A stretch of DNA of 8,985 bases from Blastocatellia bacterium (GCA_016789295.1 JAEUQL010000134.1:1-8985), one strand, 5' to 3'. Shown: positions 1 through 7,630, counted from the first letter of the stretch. Translations and numbers: made by a program. The notes: generated from the sequence alone by a model not told the origin.

Positions 1-18
1 TTAGACATAGAAGAAATA

Positions 19-297
19 GATCTCTCAGAAAAACTCTGATCGACAGATCGATCTTTAGATCGGTCTGCAGATCAATTGGATCGTCCGGTTCCGGATCTTA
101 CTGGCAGCATTTTTCCGATCATCTCGATCTCTTTGTAACCGATCTCTCTAGCGATCAACAGAACTGCTAGATAGACCCCTACCTGAACTCCTATAGCTAC
201 TGCAAGCGTATAGATCTTTTCTGCAGAGAAGATCAGGCCAACCTCATAAGCCAAAAATGTCGCAGACGTGATAAAGATCAGAGATCGAAACCCGATC
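19..297. repeat. Dense cluster of GATC sites
   Basis: Seventeen GATC tetramers begin at 19, 38, 46, 50, 58, 70, 79, 94, 117, 126, 141, 153, 213, 231, 276, 283 and 294. Random expectation is about one per 256 bp, and the next 500 bp hold only about one. The cluster covers the last part of the flippase gene and the DNA after it. GATC is the Dam methylation site in many bacteria, but nothing here shows that this organism has Dam. Confidence 0.6.
44..67. repeat. Imperfect inverted repeat after the flippase gene
   Basis: AGATCGATC (45-53) and GATCGGTCT (58-66) can form a 9-bp stem with one mismatch (a G-U pair in plus-strand RNA) around a TTTA loop, extended by a C-G pair. It begins 5 nt past the flippase stop codon. 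A T5 run on the minus strand lies about 10 nt further on (29-33), inside a second small inverted repeat (TCAGA/TCTGA, 25-39). A weak terminator is possible but the U tract is not adjacent to the stem. Confidence 0.3.
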
Positions 298-1559
298 CAA
301 ACTTGAAATGTGCGCAAAATGTATATCCCTAGTAAACTTGCTCCCACCAGCATTGAAGTAGTAGTGCCTATTGCAGCACCCATCAAGCCATACTTGGGAA
401 TTAAGAGACTGTTTAGTAGAAAGTTTGCTACCAAAGTCAATACACCTACTGAAAAAGCAACCTTTGGCCTTCCACTGCTGGAAACTATTGCTGAAAAAAT
501 ATATATCAGACCAAAAAAGAGCATGCCATAAGCAACTATAGAGAGTGGCAATGCTCCTATCATATACTCTTTCTTATAAAGCAGACCTAGTATTGCACTG
601 CTGTTTGAAGAAAATATTGTGGCACTTAAAGCCATCATCATTAATGTGTACCTTGAGGTCTGGCGTATGTAGCTGCGAACCTCTTCTTTTCGATCTTCAA
701 ATGTAGCATTAGAGATAAGTGGAAAGATTACAAAAGAGATAGAAACTATAGCCTGGTAGGTGATGTTAGCTACGGCTATCAATGCTGTGTAGTAGCCAGC
801 CATTTCGCTTGCTTGAGAGCTTGAGGTTGATCCAACAGCTTTTATCAAGATTAGATCTAGCTTTTGGAGCAGGTTATTTACAAGAACTGTTCCTAATAGG
901 GCAAATTGAAATTTGAGAAAAGCTTCCACTGAAGGTCTATGATCTATCTGATCTTCTGCCTTACCAGCAACTATTGGAGCAAGGCATAGAACAATAAAAG
1001 CTGCTAAACCAAAACCTAGAATGGCTCCTGACACAGTCTTGATTAAAAAACCAAGTAATACTATCAAAATAACTTTTACAGTAGAATAGGTTACATCTAA
1101 GATCGATTGACGAAAAAATTTCTTTTGTCCATTCAAGTAACCTATAAAAACAGAATAGAATGTGTAAGAAATTGTTATCAATGCAGATATTCTTAATGGG
1201 TTGGTAAGGTTTGGATCATTCACAAGTTTGGCAATAACTGGCGTAAGTAGAAGATAGGCTATTGTTACTCCACCACCAACAAATATCTGTATCTTTAAAG
1301 CCTGTTTTTTTACACTCTCTGCTCTTCTTTTGTCTTCAGAAACAAATTTTGAAACAGACTGTTGTGTACCTAAGTTGATGACTGCATTGATTATCGAAAC
1401 TATTCCAGTAACGACACCATAAAGACCAAATTGATCGGGTGTAAGTATTCTAGGTAGAGACAGATAGATACCATAGCCTGAAGCTATAAAGTAGAGTTTG
1501 GAAAAAGTTATATAGAGAGTACCTCTGCCTGCCGTCTTTGCTACTGACTCTTTCTCCAT
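72..1559 (-). CDS. Polysaccharide flippase, Wzx/MVF (MATE-like) family
   Basis: Integral inner-membrane protein of 495 aa predicted to flip lipid-linked oligosaccharides from the cytoplasmic to the periplasmic face. The N-terminus (GTLYITFSKLYFIASGYGIY, then LPRILTPDQFGLYGVV) is the classic first-helix pattern of the Polysacc_synt/MVF superfamily. Hydrophobic segments recur along the whole length, about 12 to 14 helices, and the size is normal for the family. I chose the ATG at 1559 rather than the longer open frame to 1604. It lies 1 nt after the GT4 stop codon and has an AAAGG Shine-Dalgarno 5 nt upstream, embedded in the last codons of that gene, which implies translational coupling. It is the last complete gene of the minus-strand run. 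Its final ~75 codons lie in a GATC-rich stretch unlike the rest of the gene. The substrate glycan cannot be deduced. Confidence 0.9.
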   Translation of the reverse strand: MEKESVAKTAGRGTLYITFSKLYFIASGYGIYLSLPRILTPDQFGLYGVVTGIVSIINAVINLGTQQSVSKFVSEDKRRAESVKKQALKIQIFVGGGVTIAYLLLTPVIAKLVNDPNLTNPLRISALITISYTFYSVFIGYLNGQKKFFRQSILDVTYSTVKVILIVLLGFLIKTVSGAILGFGLAAFIVLCLAPIVAGKAEDQIDHRPSVEAFLKFQFALLGTVLVNNLLQKLDLILIKAVGSTSSSQASEMAGYYTALIAVANITYQAIVSISFVIFPLISNATFEDRKEEVRSYIRQTSRYTLMMMALSATIFSSNSSAILGLLYKKEYMIGALPLSIVAYGMLFFGLIYIFSAIVSSSGRPKVAFSVGVLTLVANFLLNSLLIPKYGLMGAAIGTTTSMLVGASLLGIYILRTFQVWIGFRSLIFITSATFLAYEVGLIFSAEKIYTLAVAIGVQVGVYLAVLLIAREIGYKEIEMIGKMLPVRSGTGRSN

Positions 1560-1560
1560 A

Positions 1561-2724
1561 CTAGCCTTTATTAGAAGAGATAGATTTGTTAAACCTATCA
1601 GCAATCAGCTTCCAATCATAGTTTGCTGCTATCTGAGAAGCTACTTTACCTAACCTTAATCTTAAAGATTCATCAGCAAGAAGTTTCTTAATAAGAGAGC
1701 GTAACTCTGCTACATTTTCTGGTTCGAAGAGAAATCCGCTCACTTCGTGCTCTACAAGCTCAGAAAGCCCACCTACAGAAGCTGCTATTACTGGTCTACC
1801 AGATGCAAAAGCTTCAAGACATGTTACTGGAAAGCCTTCTGTTCTACCATTCTTCAGAACTCTGGAAGGAATAACTACTATGCTAGAAAGTTTTAAAAGT
1901 TCTAATTTCTTTTTTGTATCTACATATCCAAAAAATTCTGCTTCAACGCCAAAATTCCTGCACATCTGTTCTAAATAACTTCTTTGGGAGCCATCACCCG
2001 CTATCAAAAGTTTTATGCCTTCTATATCTTTTACAGCTTCAAGCAATATATCTACACCTTTAATAAATTCAAGCCTTCCGAGAAAAAGGAGTTTTTTCTT
2101 GTAGCACTTATCAAAGCTTTCTTTTTCAGTTCTGTATCTCTCATAATCTATTCCCATTGGCAACAACTCAAAACCTCGAAAGCTTGGGCAGAGAGTTTTC
2201 AAGATATTTTGTAACTGCTTACTAACAGTAAATATTCTTGTACTAAACTTAGCTATCAGAAAAAGAATTTGCCTACCTCCAACACTGTTTCTAAGCAAAT
2301 GTGCACCTCCAGAGTGCTCTATAGATATGTGTGGTATTTTATATATCTTTGATACTAAAGCTCCTATAAGGCCAGATGGTATAAGCCAGTGTGAACATAT
2401 TAGATCAGTATGACGTGCAAGTTTTATAGTTTTTATAAAGAAAAAGAAGAAAAAAGGAATTAGTTGGAGTTTTGCAACTAGAGATCTTCTTACCACAACC
2501 TGAAGATCGGCTCCTGCGTCGAGCAACTGCAACCTTTTTGGAAAAAAATAGTTAAACCTAAAAGTTCTGATGTCACCGCTTCTCTGCTCTGTTTCAGAGC
2601 CAAAGCCTGCTGGACAAACAACTGTAATCTCAAACTCTTTCAGAAGCGATCTAGCAAACTCTTCAACAAAACATCCAGCAAAGTCTCCTTCCCAACGTGG
2701 AAAAGAGCTTGTAAGAATCAACAT
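1561..2724 (-). CDS. Family 4 (GT-B) glycosyltransferase
   Basis: Cytoplasmic, membrane-associated retaining glycosyltransferase of 387 aa, likely adding a sugar from an NDP-sugar donor to a lipid-linked glycan. The N-terminal acceptor domain opens MLILTSSFPRWEGDFAGCFVEEFA, with SHWLIPSG at 111-118. The C-terminal donor domain has LLFLGRLEFIKGVD (212-225), AGDGS (242-246) and the EX7E pair at Glu296 and Glu304 in GRTEGFPVTCLEA, which is the GT4 donor-binding signature. Length is typical. The open frame extends to a GTG at 2805, but that part overlaps the GT2 gene. The ATG at 2724 gives the usual family N-terminus 10 nt after the GT2 stop. An ATG at 2751 (17 nt overlap) is an alternative, and neither has a strong Shine-Dalgarno. 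A run of six Phe (91-96), encoded by a pure pyrimidine tract, sits between the acceptor-domain helices. Confidence 0.9.
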   Translation of the reverse strand: MLILTSSFPRWEGDFAGCFVEEFARSLLKEFEITVVCPAGFGSETEQRSGDIRTFRFNYFFPKRLQLLDAGADLQVVVRRSLVAKLQLIPFFFFFFIKTIKLARHTDLICSHWLIPSGLIGALVSKIYKIPHISIEHSGGAHLLRNSVGGRQILFLIAKFSTRIFTVSKQLQNILKTLCPSFRGFELLPMGIDYERYRTEKESFDKCYKKKLLFLGRLEFIKGVDILLEAVKDIEGIKLLIAGDGSQRSYLEQMCRNFGVEAEFFGYVDTKKKLELLKLSSIVVIPSRVLKNGRTEGFPVTCLEAFASGRPVIAASVGGLSELVEHEVSGFLFEPENVAELRSLIKKLLADESLRLRLGKVASQIAANYDWKLIADRFNKSISSNKG

Positions 2725-2734
2725 TCTTTGTCTG

Positions 2735-3487
2735 TTATAGCTTTGATCCATTTGCAACTGGTTCATCAACCAACCTGGATCTGTAGAGCCGACGCAGATA
2801 GCCACAGAGGATGATAGCTAAAATCTTTGGAACAGTAACAAATGGGTTTATTCCTGACACTTCTTCTCCATAAATAGTCTTGACTGCTACACTCTCTATC
2901 TTCAGATTTGCTGCTGAAACTGTAAAAAGTAACTCATTTAAAAATCCATATCTTGGGTAGAGTTGGTCGATCTCTATAGAATTGATAGCTCGGCGAGTAA
3001 TTGCTGTATAACCACACTGTGCATCTAAAGAATCTTCTATTGACAAAGCTAACTGCATTAATCTGCTAAAAACCAGATTTCCTACATACCTAGTTGATGG
3101 CATTCTTGAAATAGTACTGTCAAGAAATCTGTTACCTTTCACATAGTCGGCATTTTTGAAGATCACTGTATCGAGAAGTTTTGGCATATCTGCCGCATCC
3201 ATCTGTCCATCACCATCCATAACCACAACAATTGCTGCTCCTAACATTATAGCTAACTTATATCCACTTATTGTTGCTGCTCCAACACCTCTATTTTTGT
3301 CGTGTATTATCAAGTGAAGTTTTGAAGATGTTGCCTCTTTAACAGATTCTACTGTTCTATCTGTACTTCCATCATCGACTACTACTATGTAATCTACAAA
3401 TTCTGGAACCGAAGCCAGAGCCTTTTTAACTAGCCTCTCTTCATTACAAACGGGAATAACGACAGCAACCTTGTGCTGAAAGTACAT
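2735..3487 (-). CDS. Family 2 glycosyltransferase, DPM1/DPG-synthase-like
   Basis: A GT-A fold glycosyltransferase of 250 aa, resembling enzymes that transfer glucose, mannose or a related sugar to polyprenyl phosphate. Visible motifs are VAVVIPVCNEERLV (7-20), VVVDDGSTD (35-43, nucleotide binding), the metal-binding DxD in MDGDGQMDAADMPKL (90-104), VKGNRF (116-121), DAQCGYTAI (155-163) and YGEEVSGINP (206-215). These match the DPM_DPG-synthase-like subfamily. It lacks the long C-terminal transmembrane extension of some relatives and has only a short hydrophobic stretch near 219-231. The frame is open back to a TTG at 3511, but the ATG at 3487 has a GAGG Shine-Dalgarno 6 nt upstream that overlaps the stop codon of the preceding gene, so I use it. 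This arrangement suggests translational coupling. Likely role: making the lipid-linked precursor or first sugar for the neighbouring pathway. Confidence 0.9.
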   Translation of the reverse strand: MYFQHKVAVVIPVCNEERLVKKALASVPEFVDYIVVVDDGSTDRTVESVKEATSSKLHLIIHDKNRGVGAATISGYKLAIMLGAAIVVVMDGDGQMDAADMPKLLDTVIFKNADYVKGNRFLDSTISRMPSTRYVGNLVFSRLMQLALSIEDSLDAQCGYTAITRRAINSIEIDQLYPRYGFLNELLFTVSAANLKIESVAVKTIYGEEVSGINPFVTVPKILAIILCGYLRRLYRSRLVDEPVANGSKL

Positions 3488-3495
3488 TTTGATCC

Positions 3496-5616
3496 TCAAA
3501 AAGTAGCCCAAAATTTATAATCTTTTCTTTGAGACTCATAATCTAGCCATTCACCAAGAATCCTCTTCATCTGTTTAGCTTTTTCAGGCTCAACATCAAT
3601 CAGATTTATCTGCTCTTTTTGGTCTTTTGAGTCATCAAAAAGCTCATAAGTATTGCCTACAAGATCGTAGATGAGTCGCCAATTCCCTTCCACTACAGCC
3701 CAAGCAAAGAAGTCTGGTTGTGGCACATTTCTTGGAGTTTCAATGAAGATTGGCCTACCTGTGGAATGACCTTCTGCAGTCTGTCTCAGATCAACACCCA
3801 AATAACCTAGTGAAGGAAGAATGCCAACAGCTCTAAGAAGCGATGGTCCAGAGTCTATATGGCTGACAGGCTGAGCTATTCTTGAAGGTTTCAAACCAGG
3901 AGACCAAAAGATCAGTGGCACGTGAGTCTGTTCTCTGTAGAGCCGACCGTTGTGAAACTGCTGGCCGTGTTCCAGAAATTCTTCACCGTGGTCTGCACTG
4001 ATGACTATAGCAGTCTCATCCAGCAAACGAGAAGATTCCAAAAACTCTAAAAGCCTGCCTAGATGCTCATCTGTGAAAGCAAGGTTGTCGTCATATATAT
4101 CTACGGGTCTGTTGCCAGAGTTCTGCTTACCTTGCCTTACATATTTTTCGTTCTTTGCGTGTAGATCGTTGTAGTGTATCCAGACATAAAAAGGTCTGTT
4201 TTTTTGCGCAGAAAGATACTCTATAGTTCTATCTGTCAGCCGTTTCGAGTTCCAATACCTCTTCTCTTTGTGAACTGACTCTTGGATGCCTTTAAGCATT
4301 ATGTTCTTGTAGGTCTCCCAGCCTTGTTTCTGCAACCATTCGTCGGTTTTCGGGCTGGTGATAGCGGCTGTTGTATAACCTGCTGCTTCAAAAGCTTCTG
4401 CTATTGTTGGAATACTATTATCAAATATTGACTCTCCATAACCAGCCCTTGCTATACCAGAAAAACTGTGTCCTGTGTTAGTACCAAGTGAGTAAGCATT
4501 CTCGAAAACTATAGATTTTGCAGCAAATGCATCTATTTTTGGTGTAAATTTTCTGAAGTATCCATATGTGCCAAGGTGGTCAGCACGCAAACAGTCAATA
4601 GTGATAAATATTGCGTTTTTGGCCTTTCGGCCTGATATTGGAAGTTGATTGAGTTTAGAAAAATCTTTTGGCTTTGAGTTAAAGTCTCCACCTATGCAGT
4701 TTTCATCTACTCCATTGCCTGCTATTTCACGAGCTAGTGGATTTATCTCCTTGTTAGTATCATCACAATCACCACCAAAAAGTGGAGAAAATCCGTCTGC
4801 ATCAAAGTCATATATCTTATCGACTACAGCTAGATACTTCTTTGCAACTACGCCTCTGCGCCAAAAAAGAGTTTTCGAAATACTACTTTTGTTAAAAAAG
4901 TAGCCTGCAACTGCAGAAATGCCCAAAGAGATAATTAGCATCAGTGTAAGCCAACTTGCTTTTTTATCTACTTTGTAAGCAAGCATCAAACCTACCAAAA
5001 AACTGATAGATAGCGCAGCTATTGCAGTTGGAAAGTGGAATAGGTACTGGTATCTTCCCACAGAAACACGAGAATCTATCCAATAGCACAGGAAAGTTAA
5101 AAGTAATGGTAGAACAACTAGTAGTAGAGATCTCTCTTTGCAAAACTTCTCAAACCAGTCACTAGTAGCAAGCGAGAGTAGAAGAAAGGCTGAAAGTATG
5201 ATTAGAAAAAGAATTAGTGTAGAGAACGGAAGCAAGAAACCTATTTTTACTATACGTTCATTTATTGTTATAAGAAACTGTCTAAATGCCTCTATAAAAG
5301 ATGGTTTTAGCAATAAACAGAGTTGAAAAATCCCAGCCATCGAAACAGCTTCAAGAGGTCTCTGTAACCAACTTTTACCAACTATCGACACTATTTTCTC
5401 GGCTATAAATTGACTGATGACTGAAAGTACTATCAGCAGTATTGATAGTAATACATTTCCTGCTGGAATGAAGAAGAGTTTAGCTATAAAGTGCAACCAG
5501 TCGGTAGAAGATGTAAAGCTCCCTAACAGAACTATTGATCTATCTACAGACTCTATTGCCGTTAGAAAAAGTCCGCCCAAAAGTCCCGCAAATAGGTAGT
5601 TTGAAAAACGTTTCAC
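3496..5616 (-). CDS. Membrane-anchored sulfatase-fold enzyme with MopE-like metal-binding motif
   Basis: About 706 aa in three parts. Residues 1-241 hold roughly seven hydrophobic segments (about 7-24, 41-73, 94-104, 125-150, 164-180, 197-214, 222-241). Residues 270-311 hold an acidic metal-binding motif with DFDADGF, GGDCDDTN and NGVDENCIGGD, resembling MopE-type motifs. Residues from about 333 are an alkaline-phosphatase/sulfatase-fold domain: ITIDCLRADHLGTYG (metal Asp341), HYNDLH (481-486), SADHGEEFLEHG (Asp542, His543) and FHNGRLYREQTHVPLIF. The usual CxPxR formylglycine signature is absent; the nucleophile position reads NTGHSFSG, making Thr381 the best candidate. That favours a phosphotransferase or phosphodiesterase (LtaS/pEtN-transferase-like) over a true sulfatase. 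The catalytic domain is probably periplasmic. The start is uncertain: GTG 5616 (begins MKRFSNYLF, weak GGG upstream) or TTG 5631; no suitable ATG exists. It follows the AP phosphodiesterase by 36 nt. Confidence 0.85.
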   Translation of the reverse strand: MKRFSNYLFAGLLGGLFLTAIESVDRSIVLLGSFTSSTDWLHFIAKLFFIPAGNVLLSILLIVLSVISQFIAEKIVSIVGKSWLQRPLEAVSMAGIFQLCLLLKPSFIEAFRQFLITINERIVKIGFLLPFSTLILFLIILSAFLLLSLATSDWFEKFCKERSLLLVVLPLLLTFLCYWIDSRVSVGRYQYLFHFPTAIAALSISFLVGLMLAYKVDKKASWLTLMLIISLGISAVAGYFFNKSSISKTLFWRRGVVAKKYLAVVDKIYDFDADGFSPLFGGDCDDTNKEINPLAREIAGNGVDENCIGGDFNSKPKDFSKLNQLPISGRKAKNAIFITIDCLRADHLGTYGYFRKFTPKIDAFAAKSIVFENAYSLGTNTGHSFSGIARAGYGESIFDNSIPTIAEAFEAAGYTTAAITSPKTDEWLQKQGWETYKNIMLKGIQESVHKEKRYWNSKRLTDRTIEYLSAQKNRPFYVWIHYNDLHAKNEKYVRQGKQNSGNRPVDIYDDNLAFTDEHLGRLLEFLESSRLLDETAIVISADHGEEFLEHGQQFHNGRLYREQTHVPLIFWSPGLKPSRIAQPVSHIDSGPSLLRAVGILPSLGYLGVDLRQTAEGHSTGRPIFIETPRNVPQPDFFAWAVVEGNWRLIYDLVGNTYELFDDSKDQKEQINLIDVEPEKAKQMKRILGEWLDYESQRKDYKFWATF

Positions 5617-5652
5617 AACAGTCAGACCCAAAAAGTCGAGTTTTTTAGAGAG

Positions 5653-7320
5653 CTAACCCATGTAGCCAAGTTCGTGTAGTCTTGCGCGTACTTCTTCGCT
5701 CTCTTCATCAGAAAAGTTTGCATCTTCGGTATTGCCTCTTTCGGCTGCGTCACCAATTTTGACTGGGTGCTGAGTGAGAAACTCTTTACTGAATATCTCT
5801 GTCAATACACGCCCGTCCATATCTTTTGGAATAGCGATGCCCGACAGATGAAGTATTGTTGGAGCAGCATCTACTATGCGAGCGTTTGGAAGCCGCAACG
5901 AGCTATTGAACTCTTTGGCGTGTGCAATAAAGACACCATGAAGACGGTGTGTTCCAGAATTTCCAAAAGAGTTGACCATAAACTTATTGGACATAAAATC
6001 CATATTGCCTAAAGATACATATGTCATATCTTTTGGCAAAAAAGATATATCGGGAGCTTCTTCAAAATGTTCTCCAGAATATATCTCTTCGCGCTTGTAT
6101 ATTGGATCAATGAGGTTACCACCACTTTTTGGATCTTTGATCGCTCGCAGCTTAGCTATTACCTTTTCTCTAACTTTCTCGTAATCGGCAAGATCAACAG
6201 AACCTTCTGGCTCTCTACCTTTCAAATTGACAAATATTTGGCCGTAATTACCTTTTGAAAAAGCTGTCGTTCGTGCCCAATCAACGTCATTAAAAGAGAG
6301 AAAGAGTTTGTTTAGCATCCCTACTTTCGATTTCTGTGTCCCTACTCCACGAGACGGACGAAGTGGCTTCAGTAGTGGATTTCTAGATAGTTTGTAAGCA
6401 AGCTCAGGAGTTACACCCATTGAAAAGAGCATCTGTTTGATGCGCGTCATTGCGTCTTGTTTAAGCTTTAGGAAACCTTCTTGCAGAAGCCATATGTTGA
6501 ATGCACAGTACTTATGTGCAGGACCAAAGCCATGATCCGAAGCTATAAAGACTGCAACGTCTGAACCAGCGGCTTCTATCATCCTCTCTACTTCTCTATC
6601 AACCGAATCCCAGTAGTCATAGACTCTTTCTTTGTAAAGTCTTGCTTCTTCTTTGTCGTGTTTTGGATGACTTGGATCAATTATGTGCCAAAGTTCATGC
6701 TGACACCTATCTGTCCCCCATATATGAGTTACAAGAAGATCCCAGTCATAATTTTTCATCATGTAGCAGTTTACATTGGACTTATAATTTAATTCTTCAA
6801 AAAGCTCTGTTAGAACATTGTCAACATTACCTTTTGCATAAGTCTCCGTCATGTATAGTTTGTATGAACCAAACTTTGCTTCAAGTTCCTGAAGTAGTTC
6901 TGGAGGGTGTGTTATATCTCTACGACCTTTTGGAGTCATAAAGTCTGAAATCATGAAGCCATTTACCCTGGTTGGTGGGTAGGTTACAGGAAAGTTTGTA
7001 ACAACAACTCGCCGACCTTCTTCAGAAAATAGATCCCAAAGAGCTTTGCCACTGCGGTGGGTAGAATTTGCAGCAGTCTCTCTGTTTTGGCCACGCCTGC
7101 GTTGTATGAATTCAAGTATTCCGTGTTTGCCAGGATTTTTACCGGTTATGAAAGATGTCCAAGCTGCAGAAGTGATAGGGGGGAAGACTGTCTCAAGTGG
7201 ACTTCGAACTCCTTCAGACATCAGTCTTGAAAGTGTTTTAAGACGACCCTGCTCAATGAGCGGATCAACGAAGTCAAAAGTCATCCCGTCAAGACCTATT
7301 ATCAGTACCTTCTTACTCAA
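5653..7320 (-). CDS. Alkaline-phosphatase-superfamily phosphodiesterase (NPP-like)
   Basis: Soluble protein of 555 aa, first gene of the minus-strand run. It matches the type I phosphodiesterase/nucleotide pyrophosphatase branch of the alkaline phosphatase superfamily, two-metal hydrolases or transferases acting on phosphoesters. Motifs: KVLIIGLDGMTFD (metal Asp11), VFPPITSAAWTSFITGKNPG with nucleophile Thr50, HIWGTDRCQHELWH (Asp204, His208), IASDHGFGPAH (Asp262, His263) and SGTHRLHG (His458). No signal peptide or membrane helix is visible, so it is probably cytoplasmic. The C-terminus is an acidic linker ending EVRARLHELGYMG, an LGY-type tail also seen on many relatives. No in-frame ATG precedes the conserved N-terminus; the choice is TTG 7320 or TTG 7326. 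GGAG at 7329-7332 lies 8 nt from the 7320 TTG but only 2 nt from the other, so I use 7320. Substrate unknown; context suggests a nucleotide-sugar, glycan phosphate or lipid phosphate. Confidence 0.88.
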   Translation of the reverse strand: MSKKVLIIGLDGMTFDFVDPLIEQGRLKTLSRLMSEGVRSPLETVFPPITSAAWTSFITGKNPGKHGILEFIQRRRGQNRETAANSTHRSGKALWDLFSEEGRRVVVTNFPVTYPPTRVNGFMISDFMTPKGRRDITHPPELLQELEAKFGSYKLYMTETYAKGNVDNVLTELFEELNYKSNVNCYMMKNYDWDLLVTHIWGTDRCQHELWHIIDPSHPKHDKEEARLYKERVYDYWDSVDREVERMIEAAGSDVAVFIASDHGFGPAHKYCAFNIWLLQEGFLKLKQDAMTRIKQMLFSMGVTPELAYKLSRNPLLKPLRPSRGVGTQKSKVGMLNKLFLSFNDVDWARTTAFSKGNYGQIFVNLKGREPEGSVDLADYEKVREKVIAKLRAIKDPKSGGNLIDPIYKREEIYSGEHFEEAPDISFLPKDMTYVSLGNMDFMSNKFMVNSFGNSGTHRLHGVFIAHAKEFNSSLRLPNARIVDAAPTILHLSGIAIPKDMDGRVLTEIFSKEFLTQHPVKIGDAAERGNTEDANFSDEESEEVRARLHELGYMG

Positions 7321-7433
7321 TTTCAAAACTCCAAAGATATCTAAAAAATCTGCTGCTCTATATGGTCACCAACCGTTCACCAACAACACAAGTGTGGCAC
7401 AGTGTACTCTACTAGACCCAAAGAGACGTAATG

Positions 7434-7472
7434 CTAGCTTGATGGATCAGCAAAGGCAAGAAACTTTCCCAT
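7434..7472 (-). CDS. Possible 12-codon leader ORF upstream of the operon
   Basis: A 12-codon ORF (MGKFLAFADPSS) on the minus strand, ending in TAG about 113 nt before the start of the AP phosphodiesterase. It is preceded by GAGGAG with 6 nt spacing to the ATG, the strongest ribosome-binding site in the window and stronger than that of any of the real genes. The peptide has no runs of a regulatory amino acid and I recognise no family. It may be a leader peptide influencing downstream expression, a small protein, or chance. Confidence 0.3.
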   Translation of the reverse strand: MGKFLAFADPSS

Positions 7473-7630
7473 GATCAACTCCTCGAAAAATCTGTTAGAA
7501 ACCTTTTCGTAAATCCCAAAATATTGAACCCAAAAAGTTAAGCTTTTGATCAAATATTTTTCACTTTTTCAAGTTGTGAATTTCCATTGCAAAAGCTCTA
7601 TTGCTATGTTACTCTCGACCCTGCTTGAGA

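Noticed and set aside
1..71. Start of a further minus-strand gene at an ATG near position 8
   Set aside because: Only two codons fit before the window edge and the nearest purine-rich element is about 13 nt away, so it cannot be supported.
2725..2805. Longer N-terminus for the GT4 protein starting at a GTG
   Set aside because: The extra residues overlap the GT2 coding region and precede the usual GT4 N-terminal motif; the extension is the GT2 sequence read in another frame.
7046..7474. Plus-strand open frame of 142 codons across the start of the AP phosphodiesterase gene
   Set aside because: It is mostly antisense to a strongly supported gene, its product is not recognisable, and it has no good start signal.
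7575..7583. TGTGAATTT as a third DnaA box
   Set aside because: Two mismatches to the consensus; such matches are common by chance in AT-rich DNA.
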